Source: Antitrichia curtipendula
Taxonomy: Eukaryota > Streptophyta > Bryopsida > Hypnales > Leucodontaceae
NCBI GenBank assembly: GCA_951230915.1
Contig: OX579637.1
Span: forward strand, 14,012,001 to 14,076,000
DNA: 64,000 bases
Direction: 5' to 3'
Each line of letters begins with the position of its first letter. Position 1 is the stretch's first letter. Shown here in pieces: positions 11,570-25,987 of the stretch. A program made the position numbers and the translations under genes. The notes beneath the pieces are model-generated. The model did no database searches and was not told the origin of the DNA. It saw nothing but the letters and a program-made list of their open reading frames with translations.

Positions 11570-13883
11570 TAACAAACATCAAATGTTAGAGAATTCCATT
11601 TTGAAAGCGACTTCAACCAAGTTGCACAAGTTGGAAATACCCTCAAGTATTTGAATGCCCAAAAATATGAAATTGATGTATAATTGCAATCCAACCGCAC
11701 CTCAATTCAAAAAAATACAGAATAAGGTCAAACCTGTATTTTAATGGTAACAAACATCAAATGTCATAGAATTCCATTTTGAAAGCGATTTGAACCAAAT
11801 CGCACGAGTTGGAAATACCCTCAAGTATTTGAATGCCCAAGAATATGAAATTGATGTGTAATTGCAATCCAACCGCACCTCAATTCAAAAAAATACAGAA
11901 TAAGGTCAAACCTGTATTTTAATGGTAACAAACATCACATGTCATAGAATTCCATTTTGAAAGCCATTTGAACCAAATCGCACGAGTTGGAAATACCCTC
12001 AAGTATTTGAATGCCCAAAAATATGAAATTGATGTGTAATTGCAATCCAACCGCACCTCAATTCAAAAAAATACAGAATAAGGTCAAACCTGTATTTTAA
12101 TGGTAACAAACATCAAATGTCATAGAATTCCATTTTGAAAGCGATTTGAACCAAATCGCACGAGTTGGAAATACCCTCAAGTATTTGAATGCCCAAAAAT
12201 ATGAAATTGATGTGTAATTGCAATCCAACCGCACCTCAATTCAAAAAAATACAGAATAAGGTCAAACCTGTATTTTAATGGTAACAAACATCACATGTCA
12301 TAGAATTCCATTTTGAAAGCGATTTGAACCAAATCGCACGAGTTGGAAATACCCTCAAGTATTTGAATGCCCAAGAATATGAAATTGATGTGTAATTGCA
12401 ATCCAACCGCACCTCAATTCAAAAAAATACAGAATAAGGTCAAACCTGTATTTTAATGGTAACAAACATCACATGTCATAGAATTCCATTTTGAAAGCGA
12501 TTTGAACCAAATCGCACGAGTTGGAAATACCCTCAAGTATTTGAATGCCCAAAAATATGAAATTGATGTGTAATTGCAATCCAACCGCACCTCAATTCAA
12601 AAAAATACAGAATAAGGTCAAACCTGTATTTTAATGGTAACAAACATCACATGTCATAGAATTCCATTTTGAAAGCGATTTGAACCAAATCGCACGAGTT
12701 GGAAATACCCTCAAGTATTTGAATGCCCAAGAATATGAAATTGATGTGTAATTGCAATCCAACCGCACCTCAATTCAAAAAAATACAGAATAAGGTCAAA
12801 CCTGTATTTTAATGGTAACAAACATCACATGTCATAGAATTCCATTTTGAAAGCCATTTGAACCAAATCGCACGAGTTGGAAATACCCTCAAGTATTTGA
12901 ATGCCCAAAAATATGAAATTGATGTGTAATTGCAATCCAACCGCACCTCAATTCAAAAAAATACAGAATAAGGTCAAACCTGTATTTTAATGGTAACAAA
13001 CATCACATGTCATAGAATTCCATTTTGAAAGCGATTTGAACCAAATCGCACGAGTTGGAAATACCCTCAAGTATTTGAATGCCCAAGAATATGAAATTGA
13101 TGTGTAATTGCAATCCAACCGCACCTCAATTCAAAAAAATACAGAATAAGGTCAAACCTGTATTTTAATGGTAACAAACATCACATGTCATAGAATTCCA
13201 TTTTGAAAGCGATTTGAACCAAATCGCACGAGTTGGAAATACCCTCAAGTATTTGAATGCCCAAAAATATGAAATTGATGTGTAATTGCAATCCAATCGC
13301 ACCTCAATTCAAAAAAATACAGAATAAGGTCAAACCTGTATTTTAATGGTAACAAACATCAAATGTTAGAGAATTCCATTTTGAAAGCGACTTCAACCAA
13401 GTTGCACAAGTTGGAAATACCCTCAAGTATTTGAATGCCCAAAAATATGAAATTGATGTGTAATTGCAATCCAACCGCACCTCAATTCAAAAAAATACAG
13501 AATAAGGTCAAACCTGTATTTTAATGGTAACAAACATCACATGTCATAGAATTCCATTTTGAAAGCGATTTGAACCAAATCGCACGAGTTGGAAATACCC
13601 TCAAGTATTTGAATGCCCAAGAATATGAAATTGATGTGTAATTGCAATCCAACCGCACCTCAATTCAAAAAAATACAGAATAAGGTCAAACCTGTATTTT
13701 AATGGTAACAAACATCACATGTCATAGAATTCCATTTTGAAAGCGATTTGAACCAAATCGCACGAGTTGGAAATACCCTCAAGTATTTGAATGCCCAAAA
13801 ATATGAAATTGATGTGTAATTGCAATCCAATCGCACCTCAATTCAAAAAAATACAGAATAAGGTCAAACCTGTATTTTAATGG
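11570..13883. repeat. 13-monomer unit, type 9-led
   Basis: Classes 9 5 8 4 2 1 2 8 2 3 10 2 3. It shares the opening 9 5 8 4 and the closing motif '8 2 3' with the two 19-monomer units that follow, and looks like a shorter relative of them. The type 10 monomer (13350) is type 9 with the consensus G at 111. Confidence 0.7.
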
Positions 13884-16800
13884 TAACAAACATCAAATGT
13901 TAGAGAATTCCATTTTGAAAGCGACTTCAACCAAGTTGCACAAGTTGGAAATACCCTCAAGTATTTGAATGCCCAAAAATATGAAATTGATGTATAATTG
14001 CAATCCAACCGCACCTCAATTCAAAAAAATACAGAATAAGGTCAAACCTGTATTTTAATGGTAACAAACATCAAATGTCATAGAATTCCATTTTGAAAGC
14101 GATTTGAACCAAATCGCACGAGTTGGAAATACCCTCAAGTATTTGAATGCCCAAGAATATGAAATTGATGTGTAATTGCAATCCAACCGCACCTCAATTC
14201 AAAAAAATACAGAATAAGGTCAAACCTGTATTTTAATGGTAACAAACATCACATGTCATAGAATTCCATTTTGAAAGCCATTTGAACCAAATCGCACGAG
14301 TTGGAAATACCCTCAAGTATTTGAATGCCCAAAAATATGAAATTGATGTGTAATTGCAATCCAACCGCACCTCAATTCAAAAAAATACAGAATAAGGTCA
14401 AACCTGTATTTTAATGGTAACAAACATCAAATGTCATAGAATTCCATTTTGAAAGCGATTTGAACCAAATCGCACGAGTTGGAAATACCCTCAAGTATTT
14501 GAATGCCCAAAAATATGAAATTGATGTGTAATTGCAATCCAACCGCACCTCAATTCAAAAAAATACAGAATAAGGTCAAACCTGTATTTTAATGGTAACA
14601 AACATCACATGTCATAGAATTCCATTTTGAAAGCCATTTGAACCAAATCGCACGAGTTGGAAATACCCTCAAGTATTTGAATGCCCAAAAATATGAAATT
14701 GATGTGTAATTGCAATCCAACCGCACCTCAATTCAAAAAAATACAGAATAAGGTCAAACCTGTATTTTAATGGTAACAAACATCACATGTCATAGAATTC
14801 CATTTTGAAAGCGATTTGAACCAAATCGCACGAGTTGGAAATACCCTCAAGTATTTGAATGCCCAAGAATATGAAATTGATGTGTAATTGCAATCCAACC
14901 GCACCTCAATTCAAAAAAATACAGAATAAGGTCAAACCTGTATTTTAATGGTAACAAACATCACATGTCATAGAATTCCATTTTGAAAGCGATTTGAACC
15001 AAATCGCACGAGTTGGAAATACCCTCAAGTATTTGAATGCCCAAGAATATGAAATTGATGTGTAATTGCAATCCAACCGCACCTCAATTCAAAAAAATAC
15101 AGAATAAGGTCAAACCTGTATTTTAATGGTAACAAACATCACATGTCATAGAATTCCATTTTGAAAGCGATTTGAACCAAATCGCACGAGTTGGAAATAC
15201 CCTCAAGTATTTGAATGCCCAAGAATATGAAATTGATGTGTAATTGCAATCCAACCGCACCTCAATTCAAAAAAATACAGAATAAGGTCAAACCTGTATT
15301 TTAATGGTAACAAACATCACATGTCATAGAATTCCATTTTGAAAGCCATTTGAACCAAATCGCACGAGTTGGAAATACCCTCAAGTATTTGAATGCCCAA
15401 AAATATGAAATTGATGTGTAATTGCAATCCAACCGCACCTCAATTCAAAAAAATACAGAATAAGGTCAAACCTGTATTTTAATGGTAACAAACATCACAT
15501 GTCATAGAATTCCATTTTGAAAGCGATTTGAACCAAATCGCACGAGTTGGAAATACCCTCAAGTATTTGAATGCCCAAGAATATGAAATTGATGTGTAAT
15601 TGCAATCCAACCGCACCTCAATTCAAAAAAATACAGAATAAGGTCAAACCTGTATTTTAATGGTAACAAACATCACATGTCATAGAATTCCATTTTGAAA
15701 GCGATTTGAACCAAATCGCACGAGTTGGAAATACCCTCAAGTATTTGAATGCCCAAAAATATGAAATTGATGTGTAATTGCAATCCAATCGCACCTCAAT
15801 TCAAAAAAATACAGAATAAGGTCAAACCTGTATTTTAATGGTAACAAACATCAAATGTTAGAGAATTCCATTTTGAAAGCGACTTCAACCAAGTTGCACA
15901 AGTTGGAAATACCCTCAAGTATTTGAATGCCCAAAAATATGAAATTGATGTATAATTGCAATCCAACCGCACCTCAATTCAAAAAAATACAGAATAAGGT
16001 CAAACCTGTATTTTAATGGTAACAAACATCAAATGTCATAGAATTCCATTTTGAAAGCGATTTGAACCAAATCGCACGAGTTGGAAATACCCTCAAGTAT
16101 TTGAATGCCCAAAAATATGAAATTGATGTGTAATTGCAATCCAACCGCACCTCAATTCAAAAAAATACAGAATAAGGTCAAACCTGTATTTTAATGGTAA
16201 CAAACATCACATGTCATAGAATTCCATTTTGAAAGCGATTTGAACCAAATCGCACGAGTTGGAAATACCCTCAAGTATTTGAATGCCCAAGAATATGAAA
16301 TTGATGTGTAATTGCAATCCAACCGCACCTCAATTCAAAAAAATACAGAATAAGGTCAAACCTGTATTTTAATGGTAACAAACATCACATGTCATAGAAT
16401 TCCATTTTGAAAGCGATTTGAACCAAATCGCACGAGTTGGAAATACCCTCAAGTATTTGAATGCCCAAAAATATGAAATTGATGTGTAATTGCAATCCAA
16501 TCGCACCTCAATTCAAAAAAATACAGAATAAGGTCAAACCTGTATTTTAATGGTAACAAACATCAAATGTTAGAGAATTCCATTTTGAAAGCGACTTCAA
16601 CCAAGTTGCACAAGTTGGAAATACCCTCAAGTATTTGAATGCCCAAAAATATGAAATTGATGTATAATTGCAATCCAACCGCACCTCAATTCAAAAAAAT
16701 ACAGAATAAGGTCAAACCTGTATTTTAATGGTAACAAACATCAAATGTCATAGAATTCCATTTTGAAAGCGATTTGAACCAAATCGCACGAGTTGGAAAT

Positions 16801-17265
16801 ACCCTCAAGTATTTGAATGCCCAAAAATATGAAATTGATGTGTAATTGCAATCCAACCGCACCTCAATTCAAAAAAATACAGAATAAGGTCAAACCTGTA
16901 TTTTAATGGTAACAAACATCACATGTCATAGAATTCCATTTTGAAAGCGATTTGAACCAAATCGCACGAGTTGGAAATACCCTCAAGTATTTGAATGCCC
17001 AAAAATATGAAATTGATGTGTAATTGCAATCCAACCGCACCTCAATTCAAAAAAATACAGAATAAGGTCAAACCTGTATTTTAATGGTAACAAACATCAC
17101 ATGTCATAGAATTCCATTTTGAAAGCGATTTGAACCAAATCGCACGAGTTGGAAATACCCTCAAGTATTTGAATGCCCAAAAATATGAAATTGATGTGTA
17201 ATTGCAATCCAATCGCACCTCAATTCAAAAAAATACAGAATAAGGTCAAACCTGTATTTTAATGG
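13884..17265. repeat. 19-monomer HOR, copy 1 (3382 bp)
   Basis: Classes 9 5 8 4 8 2 2 2 8 2 3 9 4 2 3 9 4 1 3. Copy 2 starts exactly 19 x 178 = 3382 bp later at 17266, and 16 of 19 monomers have the same class. It includes two 4-monomer units '3 9 4 2' / '3 9 4 1' at 15664 and 16376. Confidence 0.8.
15664..16375. repeat. 4-monomer HOR '3 9 4 2' (712 bp), representative copy
   Basis: Unit of a 126T monomer, a type 9 monomer, a 13A monomer and a 94G monomer. Further copies start at 19046, 19758, 21182, 21894, 23140, 37914 and 38626; the 16376 copy has type 1 in the last place. It is a frequent building block in 15-29 kb and 37-44 kb and is absent elsewhere. Confidence 0.8.
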
Positions 17266-20200
17266 TAACAAACATCAAATGTTAGAGAATTCCATTTTGA
17301 AAGCGACTTCAACCAAGTTGCACAAGTTGGAAATACCCTCAAGTATTTGAATGCCCAAAAATATGAAATTGATGTATAATTGCAATCCAACCGCACCTCA
17401 ATTCAAAAAAATACAGAATAAGGTCAAACCTGTATTTTAATGGTAACAAACATCAAATGTCATAGAATTCCATTTTGAAAGCGATTTGAACCAAATCGCA
17501 CGAGTTGGAAATACCCTCAAGTATTTGAATGCCCAAGAATATGAAATTGATGTGTAATTGCAATCCAACCGCACCTCAATTCAAAAAAATACAGAATAAG
17601 GTCAAACCTGTATTTTAATGGTAACAAACATCACATGTCATAGAATTCCATTTTGAAAGCCATTTGAACCAAATCGCACGAGTTGGAAATACCCTCAAGT
17701 ATTTGAATGCCCAAAAATATGAAATTGATGTGTAATTGCAATCCAACCGCACCTCAATTCAAAAAAATACAGAATAAGGTCAAACCTGTATTTTAATGGT
17801 AACAAACATCAAATGTCATAGAATTCCATTTTGAAAGCGATTTGAACCAAATCGCACGAGTTGGAAATACCCTCAAGTATTTGAATGCCCAAAAATATGA
17901 AATTGATGTGTAATTGCAATCCAACCGCACCTCAATTCAAAAAAATACAGAATAAGGTCAAACCTGTATTTTAATGGTAACAAACATCACATGTCATAGA
18001 ATTCCATTTTGAAAGCCATTTGAACCAAATCGCACGAGTTGGAAATACCCTCAAGTATTTGAATGCCCAAAAATATGAAATTGATGTGTAATTGCAATCC
18101 AACCGCACCTCAATTCAAAAAAATACAGAATAAGGTCAAACCTGTATTTTAATGGTAACAAACATCACATGTCATAGAATTCCATTTTGAAAGCGATTTG
18201 AACCAAATCGCACGAGTTGGAAATACCCTCAAGTATTTGAATGCCCAAGAATATGAAATTGATGTGTAATTGCAATCCAACCGCACCTCAATTCAAAAAA
18301 ATACAGAATAAGGTCAAACCTGTATTTTAATGGTAACAAACATCACATGTCATAGAATTCCATTTTGAAAGCGATTTGAACCAAATCGCACGAGTTGGAA
18401 ATACCCTCAAGTATTTGAATGCCCAAAAATATGAAATTGATGTGTAATTGCAATCCAACCGCACCTCAATTCAAAAAAATACAGAATAAGGTCAAACCTG
18501 TATTTTAATGGTAACAAACATCACATGTCATAGAATTCCATTTTGAAAGCGATTTGAACCAAATCGCACGAGTTGGAAATACCCTCAAGTATTTGAATGC
18601 CCAAGAATATGAAATTGATGTGTAATTGCAATCCAACCGCACCTCAATTCAAAAAAATACAGAATAAGGTCAAACCTGTATTTTAATGGTAACAAACATC
18701 ACATGTCATAGAATTCCATTTTGAAAGCCATTTGAACCAAATCGCACGAGTTGGAAATACCCTCAAGTATTTGAATGCCCAAAAATATGAAATTGATGTG
18801 TAATTGCAATCCAACCGCACCTCAATTCAAAAAAATACAGAATAAGGTCAAACCTGTATTTTAATGGTAACAAACATCACATGTCATAGAATTCCATTTT
18901 GAAAGCGATTTGAACCAAATCGCACGAGTTGGAAATACCCTCAAGTATTTGAATGCCCAAGAATATGAAATTGATGTGTAATTGCAATCCAACCGCACCT
19001 CAATTCAAAAAAATACAGAATAAGGTCAAACCTGTATTTTAATGGTAACAAACATCACATGTCATAGAATTCCATTTTGAAAGCGATTTGAACCAAATCG
19101 CACGAGTTGGAAATACCCTCAAGTATTTGAATGCCCAAAAATATGAAATTGATGTGTAATTGCAATCCAATCGCACCTCAATTCAAAAAAATACAGAATA
19201 AGGTCAAACCTGTATTTTAATGGTAACAAACATCAAATGTTAGAGAATTCCATTTTGAAAGCGACTTCAACCAAGTTGCACAAGTTGGAAATACCCTCAA
19301 GTATTTGAATGCCCAAAAATATGAAATTGATGTATAATTGCAATCCAACCGCACCTCAATTCAAAAAAATACAGAATAAGGTCAAACCTGTATTTTAATG
19401 GTAACAAACATCAAATGTCATAGAATTCCATTTTGAAAGCGATTTGAACCAAATCGCACGAGTTGGAAATACCCTCAAGTATTTGAATGCCCAAAAATAT
19501 GAAATTGATGTGTAATTGCAATCCAACCGCACCTCAATTCAAAAAAATACAGAATAAGGTCAAACCTGTATTTTAATGGTAACAAACATCACATGTCATA
19601 GAATTCCATTTTGAAAGCGATTTGAACCAAATCGCACGAGTTGGAAATACCCTCAAGTATTTGAATGCCCAAGAATATGAAATTGATGTGTAATTGCAAT
19701 CCAACCGCACCTCAATTCAAAAAAATACAGAATAAGGTCAAACCTGTATTTTAATGGTAACAAACATCACATGTCATAGAATTCCATTTTGAAAGCGATT
19801 TGAACCAAATCGCACGAGTTGGAAATACCCTCAAGTATTTGAATGCCCAAAAATATGAAATTGATGTGTAATTGCAATCCAATCGCACCTCAATTCAAAA
19901 AAATACAGAATAAGGTCAAACCTGTATTTTAATGGTAACAAACATCAAATGTTAGAGAATTCCATTTTGAAAGCGACTTCAACCAAGTTGCACAAGTTGG
20001 AAATACCCTCAAGTATTTGAATGCCCAAAAATATGAAATTGATGTATAATTGCAATCCAACCGCACCTCAATTCAAAAAAATACAGAATAAGGTCAAACC
20101 TGTATTTTAATGGTAACAAACATCAAATGTCATAGAATTCCATTTTGAAAGCGATTTGAACCAAATCGCACGAGTTGGAAATACCCTCAAGTATTTGAAT

Positions 20201-20647
20201 GCCCAAAAATATGAAATTGATGTGTAATTGCAATCCAACCGCACCTCAATTCAAAAAAATACAGAATAAGGTCAAACCTGTATTTTAATGGTAACAAACA
20301 TCACATGTCATAGAATTCCATTTTGAAAGCGATTTGAACCAAATCGCACGAGTTGGAAATACCCTCAAGTATTTGAATGCCCAAGAATATGAAATTGATG
20401 TGTAATTGCAATCCAACCGCACCTCAATTCAAAAAAATACAGAATAAGGTCAAACCTGTATTTTAATGGTAACAAACATCAAATGTCATAGAATTCCATT
20501 TTGAAAGCCATTTGAACCAAATCGCACGAGTTGGAAATACCCTCAAGTATTTGAATGCCCAAGAATATGAAATTGATGTGTAATTGCAATCCAACCGCAC
20601 CTCAATTCAAAAAAATACAGAATAAGGTCAAACCTGTATTTTAATGG
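17266..20647. repeat. 19-monomer HOR, copy 2 (3382 bp)
   Basis: Classes 9 5 8 4 8 2 1 2 8 2 3 9 4 2 3 9 4 2 7. It differs from copy 1 in class only at the 7th, 18th and 19th monomers. The last two monomers (from 20292) overlap the start of the larger duplicated segment described separately. Confidence 0.8.
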
Positions 20648-23600
20648 TAACAAACATCACATGTCATAGAATTCCATTTTGAAAGCGATTTGAACCAAAT
20701 CGCACGAGTTGGAAATACCCTCAAGTATTTGAATGCCCAAAAATATGAAATTGATGTGTAATTGCAATCCAATCGCACCTCAATTCAAAAAAATACAGAA
20801 TAAGGTCAAACCTGTATTTTAATGGTAACAAACATCACATGTCATAGAATTCCATTTTGAAAGCGATTTGAACCAAATCGCACGAGTTGGAAATACCCTC
20901 AAGTATTTGAATGCCCAAAAATATGAAATTGATGTGTAATTGCAATCCAACCGCACCTCAATTCAAAAAAATACAGAATAAGGTCAAACCTGTATTTTAA
21001 TGGTAACAAACATCACATGTCATAGAATTCCATTTTGAAAGCGATTTGAACCAAATCGCACGAGTTGGAAATACCCTCAAGTATTTGAATGCCCAAGAAT
21101 ATGAAATTGATGTGTAATTGCAATCCAACCGCACCTCAATTCAAAAAAATACAGAATAAGGTCAAACCTGTATTTTAATGGTAACAAACATCACATGTCA
21201 TAGAATTCCATTTTGAAAGCGATTTGAACCAAATCGCACGAGTTGGAAATACCCTCAAGTATTTGAATGCCCAAAAATATGAAATTGATGTGTAATTGCA
21301 ATCCAATCGCACCTCAATTCAAAAAAATACAGAATAAGGTCAAACCTGTATTTTAATGGTAACAAACATCAAATGTTAGAGAATTCCATTTTGAAAGCGA
21401 CTTCAACCAAGTTGCACAAGTTGGAAATACCCTCAAGTATTTGAATGCCCAAAAATATGAAATTGATGTATAATTGCAATCCAACCGCACCTCAATTCAA
21501 AAAAATACAGAATAAGGTCAAACCTGTATTTTAATGGTAACAAACATCAAATGTCATAGAATTCCATTTTGAAAGCGATTTGAACCAAATCGCACGAGTT
21601 GGAAATACCCTCAAGTATTTGAATGCCCAAAAATATGAAATTGATGTGTAATTGCAATCCAACCGCACCTCAATTCAAAAAAATACAGAATAAGGTCAAA
21701 CCTGTATTTTAATGGTAACAAACATCACATGTCATAGAATTCCATTTTGAAAGCGATTTGAACCAAATCGCACGAGTTGGAAATACCCTCAAGTATTTGA
21801 ATGCCCAAGAATATGAAATTGATGTGTAATTGCAATCCAACCGCACCTCAATTCAAAAAAATACAGAATAAGGTCAAACCTGTATTTTAATGGTAACAAA
21901 CATCACATGTCATAGAATTCCATTTTGAAAGCGATTTGAACCAAATCGCACGAGTTGGAAATACCCTCAAGTATTTGAATGCCCAAAAATATGAAATTGA
22001 TGTGTAATTGCAATCCAATCGCACCTCAATTCAAAAAAATACAGAATAAGGTCAAACCTGTATTTTAATGGTAACAAACATCAAATGTTAGAGAATTCCA
22101 TTTTGAAAGCGACTTCAACCAAGTTGCACAAGTTGGAAATACCCTCAAGTATTTGAATGCCCAAAAATATGAAATTGATGTATAATTGCAATCCAACCGC
22201 ACCTCAATTCAAAAAAATACAGAATAAGGTCAAACCTGTATTTTAATGGTAACAAACATCAAATGTCATAGAATTCCATTTTGAAAGCGATTTGAACCAA
22301 ATCGCACGAGTTGGAAATACCCTCAAGTATTTGAATGCCCAAAAATATGAAATTGATGTGTAATTGCAATCCAACCGCACCTCAATTCAAAAAAATACAG
22401 AATAAGGTCAAACCTGTATTTTAATGGTAACAAACATCACATGTCATAGAATTCCATTTTGAAAGCGATTTGAACCAAATCGCACGAGTTGGAAATACCC
22501 TCAAGTATTTGAATGCCCAAGAATATGAAATTGATGTGTAATTGCAATCCAACCGCACCTCAATTCAAAAAAATACAGAATAAGGTCAAACCTGTATTTT
22601 AATGGTAACAAACATCAAATGTCATAGAATTCCATTTTGAAAGCCATTTGAACCAAATCGCACGAGTTGGAAATACCCTCAAGTATTTGAATGCCCAAGA
22701 ATATGAAATTGATGTGTAATTGCAATCCAACCGCACCTCAATCCAAAAAAATACAGAATAAGGTCAAACCTGTATTTTAATGGTAACAAACATCACATGT
22801 CATAGAATTCCATTTTGAAAGCGATTTGAACCAAATCGCACGAGTTGGAAATACCCTCAAGTATTTGAATGCCCAAAAATATGAAATTGATGTGTAATTG
22901 CAATCCAACCGCACCTCAATTCAAAAAAATACAGAATAAGGTCAAACCTGTATTTTAATGGTAACAAACATCACATGTCATAGAATTCCATTTTGAAAGC
23001 GATTTGAACCAAATCGCACGAGTTGGAAATACCCTCAAGTATTTGAATGCCCAAAAATATGAAATTGATGTGTAATTGCAATCCAACCGCACCTCAATTC
23101 AAAAAAATACAGAATAAGGTCAAACCTGTATTTTAATGGTAACAAACATCACATGTCATAGAATTCCATTTTGAAAGCGATTTGAACCAAATCGCACGAG
23201 TTGGAAATACCCTCAAGTATTTGAATGCCCAAAAATATGAAATTGATGTGTAATTGCAATCCAATCGCACCTCAATTCAAAAAAATACAGAATAAGGTCA
23301 AACCTGTATTTTAATGGTAACAAACATCAAATGTTAGAGAATTCCATTTTGAAAGCGACTTCAACCAAGTTGCACAAGTTGGAAATACCCTCAAGTATTT
23401 GAATGCCCAAAAATATGAAATTGATGTATAATTGCAATCCAACCGCACCTCAATTCAAAAAAATACAGAATAAGGTCAAACCTGTATTTTAATGGTAACA
23501 AACATCAAATGTCATAGAATTCCATTTTGAAAGCGATTTGAACCAAATCGCACGAGTTGGAAATACCCTCAAGTATTTGAATGCCCAAAAATATGAAATT

Positions 23601-25987
23601 GATGTGTAATTGCAATCCAACCGCACCTCAATTCAAAAAAATACAGAATAAGGTCAAACCTGTATTTTAATGGTAACAAACATCACATGTCATAGAATTC
23701 CATTTTGAAAGCGATTTGAACCAAATCGCACGAGTTGGAAATACCCTCAAGTATTTGAATGCCCAAGAATATGAAATTGATGTGTAATTGCAATCCAACC
23801 GCACCTCAATTCAAAAAAATACAGAATAAGGTCAAACCTGTATTTTAATGGTAACAAACATCAAATGTCATAGAATTCCATTTTGAAAGCCATTTGAACC
23901 AAATCGCACGAGTTGGAAATACCCTCAAGTATTTGAATGCCCAAGAATATGAAATTGATGTGTAATTGCAATCCAACCGCACCTCAATTCAAAAAAATAC
24001 AGAATAAGGTCAAACCTGTATTTTAATGGTAACAAACATCAAATGTCATAGAATTCCATTTTGAAAGCGATTTGAACCAAATCGCACGAGTTGGAAATAC
24101 CCTCAAGTATTTGAATGCCCAAAAATATGAAATTGATGTGTAATTGCAATCCAACCGCACCTCAATTCAAAAAAATACAGAATAAGGTCAAACCTGTATT
24201 TTAATGGTAACAAACATCACATGTCATAGAATTCCATTTTGAAAGCGATTTGAACCAAATCGCACGAGTTGGAAATACCCTCAAGTATTTGAATGCCCAA
24301 GAATATGAAATTGATGTGTAATTGCAATCCAACCGCACCTCAATTCAAAAAAATACAGAATAAGGTCAAACCTGTATTTTAATGGTAACAAACATCAAAT
24401 GTCATAGAATTCCATTTTGAAAGCCATTTGAACCAAATCGCACGAGTTGGAAATACCCTCAAGTATTTGAATGCCCAAGAATATGAAATTGATGTGTAAT
24501 TGCAATCCAACCGCACCTCAATTCAAAAAAATACAGAATAAGGTCAAACCTGTATTTTAATGGTAACAAACATCACATGTCATAGAATTCCATTTTGAAA
24601 GCGATTTGAACCAAATCGCACGAGTTGGAAATACCCTCAAGTATTTGAATGCCCAAAAATATGAAATTGATGTGTAATTGCAATCCAACCGCACCTCAAT
24701 TCAAAAAAATACAGAATAAGGTCAAACCTGTATTTTAATGGTAACAAACATCACATGTCATAGAATTCCATTTTGAAAGCGATTTGAACCAAATCGCACG
24801 AGTTGGAAATACCCTCAAGTATTTGAATGCCCAAAAATATGAAATTGATGTGTAATTGCAATCCAACCGCACCTCAATTCAAAAAAATACAGAATAAGGT
24901 CAAACCTGTATTTTAATGGTAACAAACATCACATGTCATAGAATTCCATTTTGAAAGCGATTTGAACCAAATCGCACGAGTTGGAAATACCCTCAAGTAT
25001 TTGAATGCCCAAAAATATGAAATTGATGTGTAATTGCAATCCAACCGCACCTCAATTCAAAAAAATACAGAATAAGGTCAAACCTGTATTTTAATGGTAA
25101 CAAACATCAAATGTTAGAGAATTCCATTTTGAAAGCGACTTCAACCAAGTTGCACAAGTTGGAAATACCCTCAAGTATTTGAATGCCCAAAAATATGAAA
25201 TTGATGTATAATTGCAATCCAACCGCACCTCAATTCAAAAAAATACAGAATAAGGTCAAACCTGTATTTTAATGGTAACAAACATCAAATGTTAGAGAAT
25301 TCCATTTTGAAAGCGACTTCAACCAAGTTGCACAAGTTGGAAATACCCTCAAGTATTTGAATGCCCCAAAATATGAAATTGATGTGTAATTGCAATCCAA
25401 CCGCACCTCAATTCAAAAAAATACAGAATAAGGTCAAACCTGTATTTTAATGGTAACAAACATCACATGTCATAGAATTCCATTTTGAAAGCGATTTGAA
25501 CCAAATCGCACGAGTTGGAAATACCCTCAAGTATTTGAATGCCCAAAAATATGAAATTGATGTGTAATTGCAATCCAACCGCACCTCAATTCAAAAAAAT
25601 ACAGAATAAGGTCAAACCTGTATTTTAATGGTAACAAACATCACATGTCATAGAATTCCATTTTGAAAGCGATTTGAACCAAATCGCACGAGTTGGAAAT
25701 ACCCTCAAGTATTTGAATGCCCAAAAATATGAAATTGATGTGTAATTGCAATCCAATCGCACCTCAATTCAAAAAAATACAGAATAAGGTCAAACCTGTA
25801 TTTTAATGGTAACAAACATCACATGTCATAGAATTCCATTTTGAAAGCGATTTGAACCAAATCGCACGAGTTGGAAATACCCTCAAGTATTTGAATGCCC
25901 AAGAATATGAAATTGATGTGTAATTGCAATCCAACCGCACCTCAATTCAAAAAAATACAGAATAAGGTCAAACCTGTATTTTAATGG
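20648..25987. repeat. Mixed 4-mer-based region (30 monomers)
   Basis: Class order from 20648: 3 1 2 3 9 4 2 3 9 4 2 7 1 1 3 9 4 2 7 4 2 7 1 1 1 9 10 1 3 2. Two type 9-like monomers sit side by side at 25098 and 25276; the second has 111G and A92C ('ccccaaaat'). The monomer at 22606 has a private 'aatccaaaa' change. Nothing but satellite is present. Confidence 0.8.
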
